A DNA stretch of 64,000 bases from positions 1-64,000 of the forward strand of contig NZ_FNPF01000019.1 of the NCBI RefSeq assembly GCF_900107235.1, given 5' to 3'. The stretch comes from Citreimonas salinaria. GTDB taxonomy: Bacteria; Pseudomonadota; Alphaproteobacteria; Rhodobacterales; Rhodobacteraceae. A model generated the notes under the pieces. It was not told where the DNA came from. It saw only the letters and a list, made by a program, of their open reading frames with translations, and did no database searches. Shown here piece after piece: positions 54,860-63,823 of this stretch. Positions within the stretch are counted from its first letter, which is position 1; every line of letters begins with the position of its first letter. A program made the translations under genes and the position numbers.

Positions 54860-57172
54860 ATGGCGGGCGGCAATATCCGGCAACACGAGTGGCGCGTAAC
54901 GGGCATGGATTGCGGCTCCTGCGCCGCAAAGGTGCGCGGGGCCGTGGAACGCCTTCCGGGCGTGGCGGGTGTCGATGTCGCCCTGATGACCGAGCGGCTG
55001 CGCCTGACCCTCGACGAGGGAAAGACTTTGCCAGTGCAAGTCGAGAAAGCGGTGCGGGCCGTCGGCTTCGGCATCGCGCCAAAGGGTGCGGCGCCGGAAA
55101 GGCCCGAAGGCGGCTTTGTCCTGCCGGATGGCGCGTTTCCCGACACGACGCAGGAGGACGACGTCCGCGACGAGACCGTGGCGCGACCGGCCGAGCCCGT
55201 CCCTGCATCCTGGTATCAGACGTCGAAGGGACATCTGGTGATCGGCACCGGTGCGCTGCTGGCGGTTGCCGCGGCCTCGCACCTGTTCCTGCCGACCCAC
55301 ATTTCCAAGTGGGCCTTCGTCCTCGCGACGCTCCTTGGTCTCGCACCGGTAGCGCGGCGGGCCATCGCCATGCTCCGGACGGGCATGCCATTCACCATCG
55401 AGATGCTCATGACGATTGCCGCCACGGGGGCTCTCGTGATCGGCGAAGCGGAAGAGGCCGCGCTTGTCGTGTTTCTCTTCGCGGTGGGCGAGATGCTCGA
55501 AGGTCTCTCCGCCAACAAGGCAAGGGAAGGCATTCGCGCGCTGTCGCGGCTCGTGCCGAAAGTGGCCCTGCTCGAGATCGGAGGACGCACCCGAGAGGTG
55601 CCCGCGCAAGCGCTTCGGGTGGGCCAGACCGTGCTGGTCCGCCCAGGAGACCGCGTTCCCTGCGACGGCGAGGTGATCGAAGGGACCTCGGGGGTCGACG
55701 AAAGCCCCGTGACCGGCGAGAGCGTGCCGCGCCTCAAGGAGCCGGGCGCGGCGGTCTTTGCCGGGTCGATCAACACCGAAGCCGCCTTGCGCGTGCGAGT
55801 GACGAAGGCGGCCCAGGACAACACCATCGCGCGCATCGTGCGTCTCGTTGAGGAAGCCGAAAGCGCGCGGGCGCCGACCGAGCGATTCATCGACCGCTTC
55901 AGCCGGGTCTACATGCCCGCCGTGGTGAGCGCGGCCATTCTGGTCGCCCTCGTGCCGCCGCTCGCCTTCGGCGCGGCGTGGCAGGACTGGATCTACCGTG
56001 CCCTGGCCCTGTTGCTCATCGGCTGTCCCTGCGCCTTGGTAATCTCGGTGCCGGCCTCGATATCCTCGGCCCTGTCGACCGGGGCGCGCCGGGGCCTGTT
56101 GATGAAGGGCGGCGCCGTGATCGAAGCGGTGGCACGCACGACGCATGTCGCCTTTGACAAGACCGGCACGCTCACGCAAGGACGGCCCCGCGTGACGGAT
56201 GTGATCGCCCTATCCGGGAGCGAGGCGGAGCTGCTGGCGCGCGCGGTCGGTGTCGAAAGCGGTGCCAGCCATCCGCTCGGCCGGGCGATCTGCGCCATGG
56301 CCGAGGAGCGAGGCATCGACGCGGCACCAGCCAGTGCCGCCAAGGCGCTTCCTGGCAGAGGTGCCGAGGCCGTTATTGACGGCAGGACGATCTCGGTCGG
56401 CTCGCCCCGGCTGGCCGAAGAGCGCGGCGAGATGACCAACGCAGCGCGCGACCGCGTCTCGGCCCTCGAGGCCGAGGGCAAGACGGTGGTGCTCGTGCTT
56501 GGCGATACGACGCCGCTGGGGATCATTGCGTTGCGCGACCAGCCGCGGCCCGATGCCGCGCGGGCGGTTGCCGAACTTCAGGGGCTCGGGATCGAGCCAG
56601 TTATGCTCACGGGCGACAATCCCCGCACCGCGCAGGCCATCGCGGGCCAACTCGGCATCGCATATCAGGCCGGCCTCATGCCCGAGGACAAGGTCGCCGC
56701 CATTCACGGCCTGACCTCCGAGGCGCGAGTGATGATGGTCGGCGACGGCATCAACGATGCGCCGGCGCTCGCGGCCGCGCATGTGGGCGTTGCCATGGGC
56801 TCCGGCACCGACGTGGCGCTCGAGACTGCCGATGCCGCGATCCTGCGCGACCGGGTGACAGACGTCGCGGGCACGATCCGGCTCGCGCGCGCGACCATGA
56901 CAAACATCCGTCAGAACATCATCATCGCTCTCGGTCTGAAGCTGGTCTTTCTCGTGACCACGGTCCTCGGGGTCACCGGTCTGTGGATCGCCATTCTCGC
57001 CGATACGGGCGCGACCGTCCTCGTGACGCTGAACGCGCTTCGGCTGCTGTTCTTCCGGCCGGACAAGAAGAGCGTCGTTGTAGACCGTCCTGATCGAGAG
57101 ACATCCAGAACCGGCGGAACCGCTCGCGGCCCCGAGGGCGTTGCCTCCCGGAAAGCGCAGGACATGGCATGA
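54860..57172 (+). CDS. zntA: Zn/Cd/Pb-translocating P-type ATPase
   Basis: 770-aa P1B ATPase. An N-terminal HMA domain has VTGMDCGSCAAKVRGAVERL (CxxC at 18-21). Eight helices with the metal site LLIGCPCALVISVPAS (CPC), phosphorylation motif DKTGTLTQG, hinge MMVGDGINDAPALAAAHVG. CPC followed by ALVIS and the SxxP form is typical of the Zn/Cd/Pb group rather than copper. A MerR-type promoter precedes it. It overlaps the antiporter gene by four bases (ATGA). Confidence 0.9.
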   Translation: MAGGNIRQHEWRVTGMDCGSCAAKVRGAVERLPGVAGVDVALMTERLRLTLDEGKTLPVQVEKAVRAVGFGIAPKGAAPERPEGGFVLPDGAFPDTTQEDDVRDETVARPAEPVPASWYQTSKGHLVIGTGALLAVAAASHLFLPTHISKWAFVLATLLGLAPVARRAIAMLRTGMPFTIEMLMTIAATGALVIGEAEEAALVVFLFAVGEMLEGLSANKAREGIRALSRLVPKVALLEIGGRTREVPAQALRVGQTVLVRPGDRVPCDGEVIEGTSGVDESPVTGESVPRLKEPGAAVFAGSINTEAALRVRVTKAAQDNTIARIVRLVEEAESARAPTERFIDRFSRVYMPAVVSAAILVALVPPLAFGAAWQDWIYRALALLLIGCPCALVISVPASISSALSTGARRGLLMKGGAVIEAVARTTHVAFDKTGTLTQGRPRVTDVIALSGSEAELLARAVGVESGASHPLGRAICAMAEERGIDAAPASAAKALPGRGAEAVIDGRTISVGSPRLAEERGEMTNAARDRVSALEAEGKTVVLVLGDTTPLGIIALRDQPRPDAARAVAELQGLGIEPVMLTGDNPRTAQAIAGQLGIAYQAGLMPEDKVAAIHGLTSEARVMMVGDGINDAPALAAAHVGVAMGSGTDVALETADAAILRDRVTDVAGTIRLARATMTNIRQNIIIALGLKLVFLVTTVLGVTGLWIAILADTGATVLVTLNALRLLFFRPDKKSVVVDRPDRETSRTGGTARGPEGVASRKAQDMA

Positions 57173-58179
57173 GCGGCAGTCTTCTGATCTGGATACCGGT
57201 ATTGTTGGCTGCCGTCTGGGCCGCCCATTGGGGCGCGGAGCATCTGGCGGAGCCTTTGAAGAAGCTGCGCAAGCAATGGGGCTTCTCGGTGGCCGCCGGC
57301 GGCGCTTTCGTCGGCCTCGCCGCGGCCTCTCCGGAGATCGGGATCAACACCACCAGCGCCCTGCGCGGTGTCGGCGATATCGGCCTGGGCGCGCTTCTGG
57401 GGTCGAACGTGCTCGCCATACCCCTGATGGTGCTGACGGCCTACGCCGCGACGCGCAGGAAGCGCATCGAGGGGCATGACAATCACGCCGCGCATCGGCG
57501 GGCGCATCTCCTGGAGGTGGATCGCCGGGCCGTCACGATGCAGGCCCTGCCCTATCTGGGGATCATCGCACTCTTCGCCCTGCTGACGCTGCCTGCGCCT
57601 TGGCGTGGCCTCCAGCCCCTCGACGGCTGGCTCTTGCTCCTGGGCTATCTTGCCTATGTCACGCAGGCCCTGCTGCGCGGACGCGGCAACAGCGAAGAGG
57701 TCGAGTGGAGTTCAAAGGAGAAGCGGCTGGCGGCGGCCGGTGTCGCGTCCCTGGCCATTGGTGCCTACTTCACCGTCTTTTCCACCGAGAAGATCGTGGC
57801 CGCGTTCGGGCTGTCCAAGATCATCGGCGGTCTTTTCATCACTGCTCCCGTGGCGGCACTGCCGGAAATCTTCGCGACTTGGTATGTTGCCCGCAGCGGC
57901 CAGGTCACGTCGGGCGTGACCAGCGTCATCGGCGATCATGCCGTGACCATGACCTTGGCCTTCATTCCGCTGACGATCGTCGGGATGACGATCGACGATT
58001 TCCAGCTGTTCTGGGTCACGCTGAGCTTCGTGGCCCTGATGCCCGCGCTTTACGCCGCCTTCATCTGGTGGGGGCGCAAGGGCTTCCGGCTCTGGCAGGT
58101 CCTCACCCTGCCAGTCGTCTACGCGCTCTACCTTGTCCTTCTGGTGGTCTGGGTGCAGCCCTTCGGCACGGGCGGATGA
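57169..58179 (+). CDS. CaCA-family sodium/calcium exchanger-like protein
   Basis: 336-aa membrane protein with two inverted alpha repeats, GAFVGLAAASPEIGINTTSA and APVAALPEIFATWYVARSGQ, the hallmark of cation/Ca2+ exchangers (YrbG type). About ten helices. Coupled to the ATPase gene by ATGA, so it is probably part of the soft-metal efflux module, exporting divalent cations; the exact ion is unknown. Stop is followed by a minus-strand terminator. Confidence 0.88.
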   Translation: MSGSLLIWIPVLLAAVWAAHWGAEHLAEPLKKLRKQWGFSVAAGGAFVGLAAASPEIGINTTSALRGVGDIGLGALLGSNVLAIPLMVLTAYAATRRKRIEGHDNHAAHRRAHLLEVDRRAVTMQALPYLGIIALFALLTLPAPWRGLQPLDGWLLLLGYLAYVTQALLRGRGNSEEVEWSSKEKRLAAAGVASLAIGAYFTVFSTEKIVAAFGLSKIIGGLFITAPVAALPEIFATWYVARSGQVTSGVTSVIGDHAVTMTLAFIPLTIVGMTIDDFQLFWVTLSFVALMPALYAAFIWWGRKGFRLWQVLTLPVVYALYLVLLVVWVQPFGTGG

Positions 58180-58194
58180 GGCATTCATCGTCGC

Positions 58195-58227
58195 AAAAAA
58201 AACGAGCGGAGCACCTCGCGGCGCTCC
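58195..58227 (-). terminator. Terminator of the reductase operon
   Basis: On the minus strand an 8-bp stem GGAGCGCC / GGTGCTCC (one G-T pair), GCGA tetraloop, then GCTCG and eight Ts. It ends the transcript coming from 58419. Confidence 0.75.
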
Positions 58228-58418
58228 ACCTGTCTCGTCAGTAGAAGCCCAAACGGTGTTCTTGACGAGATCCGCAGTCTCCCCTCTTGGCACTTCTTCC
58301 TCTTGTCGCAGCAGGAGCAGACCTTGCGATCACCGCCCCGTGGCGCTGAAAAATTAGTCCCACACTCCGTGACCCGCAGAAGCCAGACAGGGACTGCGTT
58401 CCCCCACGTTACCTACCT

Positions 58419-59765
58419 TCACAACATCGACGAGATGTCGGACGCTCCAGTGGGATAGGCGAACATCGTGTCCTTGAGCTGGTCGGCCGTCAGCCCGTGC
58501 CGCACGGCAAGGGTAAAGACATTGATGACCTCATCGGCATGCGGTCCCAGCAGGTGCGCGCCCAGAATGCGCTCGCTGCCGTCCTCGGCCAGAACCTTGT
58601 AGCCGGAGACGGATTCCGCCTGCTGGCGCGTCGAGAACCAGCCGGGCGTCCGGTCGCACTGCATGCGGAACTTCAACCCCTGCTCCCGGGCCTCGGCCTC
58701 GTCGAGCCCCACACGAGCAATCGGCGGCAGGGTGAAGGCGACCGAGGGCACGCCCTTGTAGTTCGGCGTGCTGTGATTGCCCTCAAGCAGGTTCGCCGCA
58801 ACCACCTTTCCATCATGGTTGGACACGGGAGTCAGTGGCGGACCCATCTGGGCAGTGTCGCCGGCGGCGTAAACGGCCGGGTTCGAGGTGCTTTGCAGGT
58901 ATTCGTTGAGCGCCAGCTTGCCGTCACGCAGTTCGACGCCAGCCGCTTCAAGAGCAAGCGGCGCGAAATCGGGCTTGCGGCCAGCCGCGTGCACGACGAG
59001 ATCCGCATCGAAGGTTCTCGATCCCCCTTCGCCGGTGGCGGTGACGCGAAAGGCATCCTCGGTCTTTTCGACGCGCTCGACCTCGGTGCCGGTATGCAGG
59101 GTGACGCCGATCTCTTCGTATTTCTCCATCAACCATCCGACCAGATCCGGATCGAACCCCGTCAGCATCCGATCCCCATGCTGGAGGATCGTCACCTCCG
59201 CCCCGGCCCGCGCCGCGATGTGGGAAAATTCCGCCGCGATATAGCCTCCACCGACCAGCACGATGCGGCGCGGCAGGCTCTCCATTTCGAGGAAGCGCTC
59301 ATTGTCGATCAAATGCTCTTCACCGGGAATCCCCAGCTTCATCGCCTCAGAGCCGGTCGCCAGAACGATGTGCTTGGCCTCCAGGGTCTCGCCATCGACC
59401 TCCACCGCATTCGGACCGACAAAGCGGGCCCGCCCGTGGAAGGTCGCGATGCCGCTTTCGGAGAAGCTCTTCTCCTTCTTCTCCGGCACCGGGTCAGTGA
59501 AGCCGCGCTTGAATTCCAGCAATTCGCGCCAGTCGATCCGCACGTCGCCCTCGACCCCCTTGCCCTGCATTCGCCGGGCATGATCGGAGGCAGAGGTGCC
59601 ACCGATCAGCATCTTCTTGGGATCGCAGCCGCGCAGGGCACAAGTGCCGCCATAGGGACGGAAATCAGTCACGGCCACGCTTCGGCCAGCGGCGCTGACA
59701 CGCTTGGCCACGGTGGTCGCGGCGGTGCCGCTTCCGATGACGATGACGTCGTATGTCTTGCTCAT
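58419..59765 (-). CDS. FAD/NAD(P)-dependent disulfide oxidoreductase (mercuric/glutathione-reductase-like)
   Basis: 448-aa flavoprotein of pyridine nucleotide-disulfide oxidoreductases. FAD motif VIVIGSGTAATTVAKRV, redox-active disulfide GTCALRGCDP (Cys42, Cys47), NAD(P) motif VLVGGGYIAAEFSHIAARAG and AVYAAGDTAQM. The C-terminal dimerisation domain lacks the Cys pair of MerA, and ends TGASDISSML. It is not a MerA; closest types are glutathione reductase-like proteins. Start at 59765 supported by AAAGGAG. Preceded by a zinc-ribbon membrane protein, one base apart. Confidence 0.85.
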   Translation of the reverse strand: MSKTYDVIVIGSGTAATTVAKRVSAAGRSVAVTDFRPYGGTCALRGCDPKKMLIGGTSASDHARRMQGKGVEGDVRIDWRELLEFKRGFTDPVPEKKEKSFSESGIATFHGRARFVGPNAVEVDGETLEAKHIVLATGSEAMKLGIPGEEHLIDNERFLEMESLPRRIVLVGGGYIAAEFSHIAARAGAEVTILQHGDRMLTGFDPDLVGWLMEKYEEIGVTLHTGTEVERVEKTEDAFRVTATGEGGSRTFDADLVVHAAGRKPDFAPLALEAAGVELRDGKLALNEYLQSTSNPAVYAAGDTAQMGPPLTPVSNHDGKVVAANLLEGNHSTPNYKGVPSVAFTLPPIARVGLDEAEAREQGLKFRMQCDRTPGWFSTRQQAESVSGYKVLAEDGSERILGAHLLGPHADEVINVFTLAVRHGLTADQLKDTMFAYPTGASDISSML

Positions 59766-59766
59766 T

Positions 59767-60060
59767 TCAAATCTCCTTTGATCGGGTTTTCCGACTGCCA
59801 CGCGCGGCCAGCCAGCCCGCGAAAGCCCCGACGCCGACAAGTCCAACAAGCATCGGGGCCATACGGACCATCATGCGGGCTTTCATTCGGGAGCTCGGCC
59901 CCATGGCGCATCTATCGCAGCAGTAGTGGTGGCCTTGGTGCACCACCCCAGGAGAGGGGAACCGGCTGCCGCAGCGGGCACATTCTTCAAGCTCATGAGA
60001 GCGGATCTCGCCGGACATCATTGCATCCAGCGGAACGCCCTGCCGTCCATTCGATGACAC
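59767..60060 (-). CDS. Zinc-ribbon membrane protein
   Basis: 97-aa protein. Start GTG at 60060 lies eight bases after AGGAG. The N-terminal half has ECARCGSRFPSPGVVHQGHH followed by YCCDRCAMG, a CxxC...CxxC metal-binding element of the TRASH/YHS kind, then a hydrophobic helix (MLVGLVGVGAFAGWLAARG). It ends one base from the reductase gene and is probably its partner: an inner-membrane, metal- or redox-sensing small protein. Unrecognised beyond that. Confidence 0.7.
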   Translation of the reverse strand: MSSNGRQGVPLDAMMSGEIRSHELEECARCGSRFPSPGVVHQGHHYCCDRCAMGPSSRMKARMMVRMAPMLVGLVGVGAFAGWLAARGSRKTRSKEI

Positions 60061-60136
60061 TTTCCGCTCTCCTGTTTCAGGTCGAGATCCAAGAGACCGG
60101 GTAGCGCGAGACAGCCCTGCGGCCTCGTTGCCTGGG

Positions 60137-60448
60137 TCAGGCTGAGCGCTTCGATCCCGCTCCGGTGCGGCCCGCGCTGTCCTGTCGGCGTGGGTCCCCA
60201 GAAGCGCGTCGCCGCCGCCAGTCTCGTAGAGATCGAGGTTGATGGCGCTGTTGGTCAGCGGCAGGTCTGTGAAGGCCTGCGGGAAGTTTCCGAGGAAGGC
60301 ATAGCGTCCAGCAGGCCGACTGCGCACCAAAGCGGGCCGGGCAGAACCAGTCCATCGCACCGTCCCGGCGGTCCAAGACCGCGCCGTGGCAATCGCCGAG
60401 GAGAGCGTCGTCCCGCAACGGCAGGTATCCGGCATTGCGGGTAGCCAT
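60137..60448 (-). pseudogene. Glycoside hydrolase family 15 remnant (glucoamylase/trehalase type)
   Basis: First residues MATRNAGYLPLRDDALLGDC and HGAVLDRRDGAMDWFCPARF match the N-terminus of GH15 proteins. In the other frame FLGNFPQAFTDLPLTNSAIN and LDLYETGG match the last 50 residues. About 500 residues between are deleted and the two parts are out of frame. The ATG overlaps the SDR stop (TGATG), showing they were once an operon. Confidence 0.75.
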
Positions 60449-61254
60449 CAGCCGCCCTCGCGGAAGGCGGGGTAGAGCATCATGCCGCCATCCACGAAGA
60501 GCGTCGTCCCGACCACGTAGTCCGACGCGTCCGACGCGAGCCAGACCGCGGCCTCGGCCACATCCTCGGTTTCGCCAACCCGGCCATAAGGGATGAGCTT
60601 CAGAAGCTCCTTCCGGGCCTCCTCGTCCTCCCACGCGTCCCGATTGATGGCCGTCTTGATCGCCCCAGGCGCGATGGCGTTGACGCGGATCTTCTCGCAG
60701 GCAAGCTCTTGCGCCATCGTCTCCATCAGCAGCTTCACCCCGCCCTTGGCGGTGGCGTAGTTCGCATGGCCCGCCCAAGGTATGGCCTGGTGCACGGAGC
60801 TGGTGAAGATGATCTTTCCAAGCGCCGGAGACCGTTCCGGATCGAGACCCTGACGGCGGAAGCGCCGCACCGCCTCCTGGGCGCAGAGGAACTGGCCGGT
60901 CAGGTTGACGTCGAGGACCTGGCGCCAGTCTTCGAGGCTCAGTTCGGTGAAGGTGGCGTCGCGCTGGATGCCGGCGTTCGACACGAGGATGTCCACCCCG
61001 CCGAACTGCTCATCGGCCGCTTCGAACAGTGTCCCGCAGCCCTCCGGCGTTGAGATGTCGGCCTGCACCGCCTCGGCGCGACCGCCGTTCTTGCGGATTT
61101 CACCAACGATGCGATCGGCCGCCTCCTCGTCGGAGCGGAAGTTGACGATGAGCGAGGCGCCCGCCGCGGCGAAGGCCCGCGCAATCCCCTCGCCGATCCC
61201 GGAGCTTGCGCCAGTCACGATCGCGCGGGTGTTTTCGAGTGGCAACTGCTGCAT
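60448..61254 (-). CDS. SDR-family dehydrogenase (glucose 1-dehydrogenase-like)
   Basis: 268-aa NAD(P)-dependent short-chain dehydrogenase. TGASSGIGEGIARAF is the coenzyme site; the active site has Ser in FTSSVHQAIPWAGHANYATA with Tyr and Lys in YxxxK; ending FVDGGMMLYPAF. The type is close to glucose 1-dehydrogenases. GGAGG nine bases before ATG at 61254. Its partner downstream is the GH15 remnant, so the pair could have used glucose from alpha-glucosides. Confidence 0.88.
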   Translation of the reverse strand: MQQLPLENTRAIVTGASSGIGEGIARAFAAAGASLIVNFRSDEEAADRIVGEIRKNGGRAEAVQADISTPEGCGTLFEAADEQFGGVDILVSNAGIQRDATFTELSLEDWRQVLDVNLTGQFLCAQEAVRRFRRQGLDPERSPALGKIIFTSSVHQAIPWAGHANYATAKGGVKLLMETMAQELACEKIRVNAIAPGAIKTAINRDAWEDEEARKELLKLIPYGRVGETEDVAEAAVWLASDASDYVVGTTLFVDGGMMLYPAFREGG

Positions 61255-61512
61255 GGTATCCTCCATCAGGCCAGGCGGTCGGGGCCGCGAGGTTCGGCGA
61301 ACAGCCTCACACGGACGCCCAGTGCGAGACGCGATGTCTTCCCTCGAGCCTCCTCGGCAACGCTCAAGGAACGTCAGGACCTCCTCCAACTCTGCATCAA
61401 ACTACAGACACCCGATGCAGGTTCCACAGGAGCGGACACCGACAATCGACACCGGCATATGGAGCAGTGATCCGGCCCACTGACGCAGGGCGGGCCGGAC
61501 GAAAGGCAGATC

Positions 61513-62937
61513 TTACCCGGCACAGCAGCTCAGCATGGCCACATCCTTGTCGAAGGTCTGCGCCGCGAGCTTCAGGCCCTCGACGGTTGTCAGATAGGGA
61601 AAGATCGTTTCGCCCAGTTCCTTGGTCGTCATGCCCGCCTTCAGCACCATCACCAGCGTCTGGATGGTGTCGGACCCTTCGGGCGCCACGATCTGTCCAC
61701 CGAGCAGCCGGTCCGTCTCCCGGTCGGCCACGAGCTTGATGAGCCCTCGCGTGTCGCGCGCTGCCTGAGCCCGGGGCACCTGGTCGAGCGACAGCACCGA
61801 GGTCTTCACATCGTGTCCGGCATCGCGCGCCTGTTGCTCGCTCAGACCGACTCCCGCCACCTGCGGATCGGAAAAGACCACCCAGGGCATCGTGCTGTTG
61901 TCATATCGCTCTTCGGCATCCGCCACGGCGTTGCGTGCCGCGATCTTGGCGCCGTAGGCTGCCATGTAGACGAACTGGTCGCGGTCGGTCACATCACCGG
62001 CGGCATAGATGCCAGGGCGCGAGGTCTGCATATCCTGTCCCACGACGATCCCGCCGCGACTGTCGGTCTGCACATCCGCCTCCTGGAGGCCGAGATCTTC
62101 GGAATTGGCACGCCGACCGGCTGTCACGACGATCCGCTCGGCGGTGACGTCCTTCGCAGTGCCCTCCTGCGTGATCTTCAAGGTGACGCCATCTTCCGAC
62201 GCAGCAACGCTGTCATATTGCAGACCGGTCAGCAGCGTGATGCCCTCGGCTTCGAAAGCCTCGGTCAGGGCGTCGGACACCTCGGGCTCTGCGCCGGGCA
62301 GCAGGCGGGAGCGTGCCACGAGGGTTACCTTGACCCCCATCCGCGCCATCATCTGCGCCAGCTCCGCACCGATATAGCCAGCCCCGACGAAGATCAGGCT
62401 CTCGGGCAGGGTCTCCAGCTCCAGAAGTGATTGGCTGTCGAGCGGTTCGACATCCTCGATCCCGCGGATCGCCGGGACAAGCGACCGGCTGCCCGTAGCA
62501 ATCAGCGTTCTGGGCGCGGTAATCGTGCGATCTCCGATCTGAACACCGCCCTCGACCAACGTCGCGGGGCCTTCCTCGATGTAATCGACCCCCTCATAGT
62601 TGGGCAGCAGGTCGGCGTATTTCTTCTGACGCAAAGTCGCGACAAGGTCGTCTTTGCCGGCGACGAGCCGGGACCAGTCATCGACCTGCGCAGCACCTGA
62701 CAGGCCGGGAAAGCGCGCAGCCGCGCTCGCGCCGTGTAGCGCCTCGGCCGCACGGATCATGGCCTTCGACGGCACGCAGCCAAAGTTGACGCAGGTCCCT
62801 CCGATCGTCCCGTGGCCCACGAGCGCGACGCGCTTGCCAGCCTCGGCGGCGGTGATCGAGGCGGAGAACCCGGCGGAGCCGGCGCCCACCACAATGAGGT
62901 CGTATGCCTTGTTTTCGTTCGAGCAGCAGTCATTCAT
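61513..62937 (-). CDS. merA: Mercury(II) reductase without N-terminal HMA domain
   Basis: 474-aa cytosolic flavoprotein that reduces Hg(II) to Hg(0) with NADPH. FAD site LIVVGAGSAGFSASITAAEA, redox pair GGTCVNFGCVPSK (Cys49, Cys54), NADPH site FVGAGYIGAELAQMMARMGV, and the C-terminal mercury-binding Cys pair MLSCCAG (471-472). No HMA domain, but residues 4-5 are a vicinal Cys pair (MNDCCSNE). It follows the small CC membrane gene by three bases. Confidence 0.95.
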   Translation of the reverse strand: MNDCCSNENKAYDLIVVGAGSAGFSASITAAEAGKRVALVGHGTIGGTCVNFGCVPSKAMIRAAEALHGASAAARFPGLSGAAQVDDWSRLVAGKDDLVATLRQKKYADLLPNYEGVDYIEEGPATLVEGGVQIGDRTITAPRTLIATGSRSLVPAIRGIEDVEPLDSQSLLELETLPESLIFVGAGYIGAELAQMMARMGVKVTLVARSRLLPGAEPEVSDALTEAFEAEGITLLTGLQYDSVAASEDGVTLKITQEGTAKDVTAERIVVTAGRRANSEDLGLQEADVQTDSRGGIVVGQDMQTSRPGIYAAGDVTDRDQFVYMAAYGAKIAARNAVADAEERYDNSTMPWVVFSDPQVAGVGLSEQQARDAGHDVKTSVLSLDQVPRAQAARDTRGLIKLVADRETDRLLGGQIVAPEGSDTIQTLVMVLKAGMTTKELGETIFPYLTTVEGLKLAAQTFDKDVAMLSCCAG

Positions 62938-62940
62938 GGT

Positions 62941-63081
62941 TCAGGTCACTTTCGTCGTCGGATCGGTCTTCGGCTTGGCGAGGACCAGGTAGAGAATGGC
63001 GCCGATCGCCAGCACAGGCGTGGCCATCGAGAACAGGCCCGTGAAAAGGCCGATGGGAGAACAGCAGGCAGCCGCCATCAT
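62941..63081 (-). CDS. Small membrane protein with vicinal cysteines in mer operon
   Basis: 46-aa protein with one hydrophobic helix (MATPVLAIGAILYLVLA) and a Cys pair in MMAAACCSPIGLFTGLF. GGGAGGT seven bases before ATG. It overlaps the upstream gene by four bases and precedes merA. The Cys pair facing the start of the helix is typical for Hg(II) transfer in mer proteins. No named family recognised; not a copy of MerF or MerT. Confidence 0.7.
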   Translation of the reverse strand: MMAAACCSPIGLFTGLFSMATPVLAIGAILYLVLAKPKTDPTTKVT

Positions 63082-63497
63082 GATCGGACCTCCCTGGACT
63101 TGCGGTTGAGAAAGAGAGCGTAGGCACCGGTCAGCGCCGCGGTGAGGAGCGTGAGGGACAGCGCCCCGCGAAACTCCAGAACGATGATCAAGACCGAGAG
63201 CAGCACCGCAATGAGCGCGGCCCAGATCTTGGGGGACGGCCCGGGCCGTCCGGCACGCAGCCACAAAGCCTGCGCGACCACCGCGAGGCTGACGAACAGC
63301 AGCGGGAACAGCGCGTAGTCGAGCCACCCCGTCACCGCCGACAGGCCTGCGCCAGCCAGCGCCAGGACAAGGAGTGGCGTGAAGCAGCATATCGCCGCGA
63401 ATATTGCGCCGCCGAGGCCACCCTTCAGCAGGCGGTTCGCCTCGGCCTTGTCCGGCTGCTCTCTCGGTTGATCGAGATGATCGAGACCCCGCTTCAC
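63078..63497 (-). CDS. merF: MerF-like mercury transport protein, extended
   Basis: 139-aa inner-membrane protein. AIFAAICCFTPLLVLALAGA with Cys37-Cys38 and GLSAVTGWLDYALFPLLFVS reproduce MerF, which has about 80 residues. Here two further helices follow (IWAALIAVLLSVLIIVLEFR and LLTAALTGAYALFL), a DUF-like extension. The start overlaps merP by four bases. It moves Hg(II) from the membrane side to cytosolic MerA. Confidence 0.85.
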   Translation of the reverse strand: MKRGLDHLDQPREQPDKAEANRLLKGGLGGAIFAAICCFTPLLVLALAGAGLSAVTGWLDYALFPLLFVSLAVVAQALWLRAGRPGPSPKIWAALIAVLLSVLIIVLEFRGALSLTLLTAALTGAYALFLNRKSREVRS

Positions 63498-63811
63498 GAA
63501 CCCTCGCCACTCACCGGGTCTTCCAGAAGCGCCGCCGGGTAGCCGTTCTCTTCGACCGCCGCGATGAGGGCGTCAGTGGAGGTGACTTCGTCGTCGAAAC
63601 GGACCGTATAGAGCCCCTCGCTCGGGTCTTCGCCCTCGGCGAAGTTCTCGATCACCACGCTCTCTACGGATTTCAGCGAGTTGCCGACGATGAACGAGCA
63701 CGAGGGACACGTCAGTCCCCCGACCTCGAGGCGGACGACCTGTTCGGCGGCAAAGGCAGGGGCGGCGAAAAGCGCGGACAGCGCCAGGGCGCCGGAAAGG
63801 ATGTTTCTCAT
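63494..63811 (-). CDS. merP: Periplasmic mercury-binding protein MerP
   Basis: 105-aa exported protein. Signal peptide ends near APAFAAE (residue 22). The HMA-type domain has VGGLTCPSCSFIVGNSLKSV (Cys35, Cys38) and VTSTDALIAAVEENGYPAAL. It binds Hg(II) in the periplasm and passes it to MerT. Twelve bases after the merT stop. Confidence 0.92.
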   Translation of the reverse strand: MRNILSGALALSALFAAPAFAAEQVVRLEVGGLTCPSCSFIVGNSLKSVESVVIENFAEGEDPSEGLYTVRFDDEVTSTDALIAAVEENGYPAALLEDPVSGEGS

Positions 63812-63823
63812 GTCAGTGTGCTT

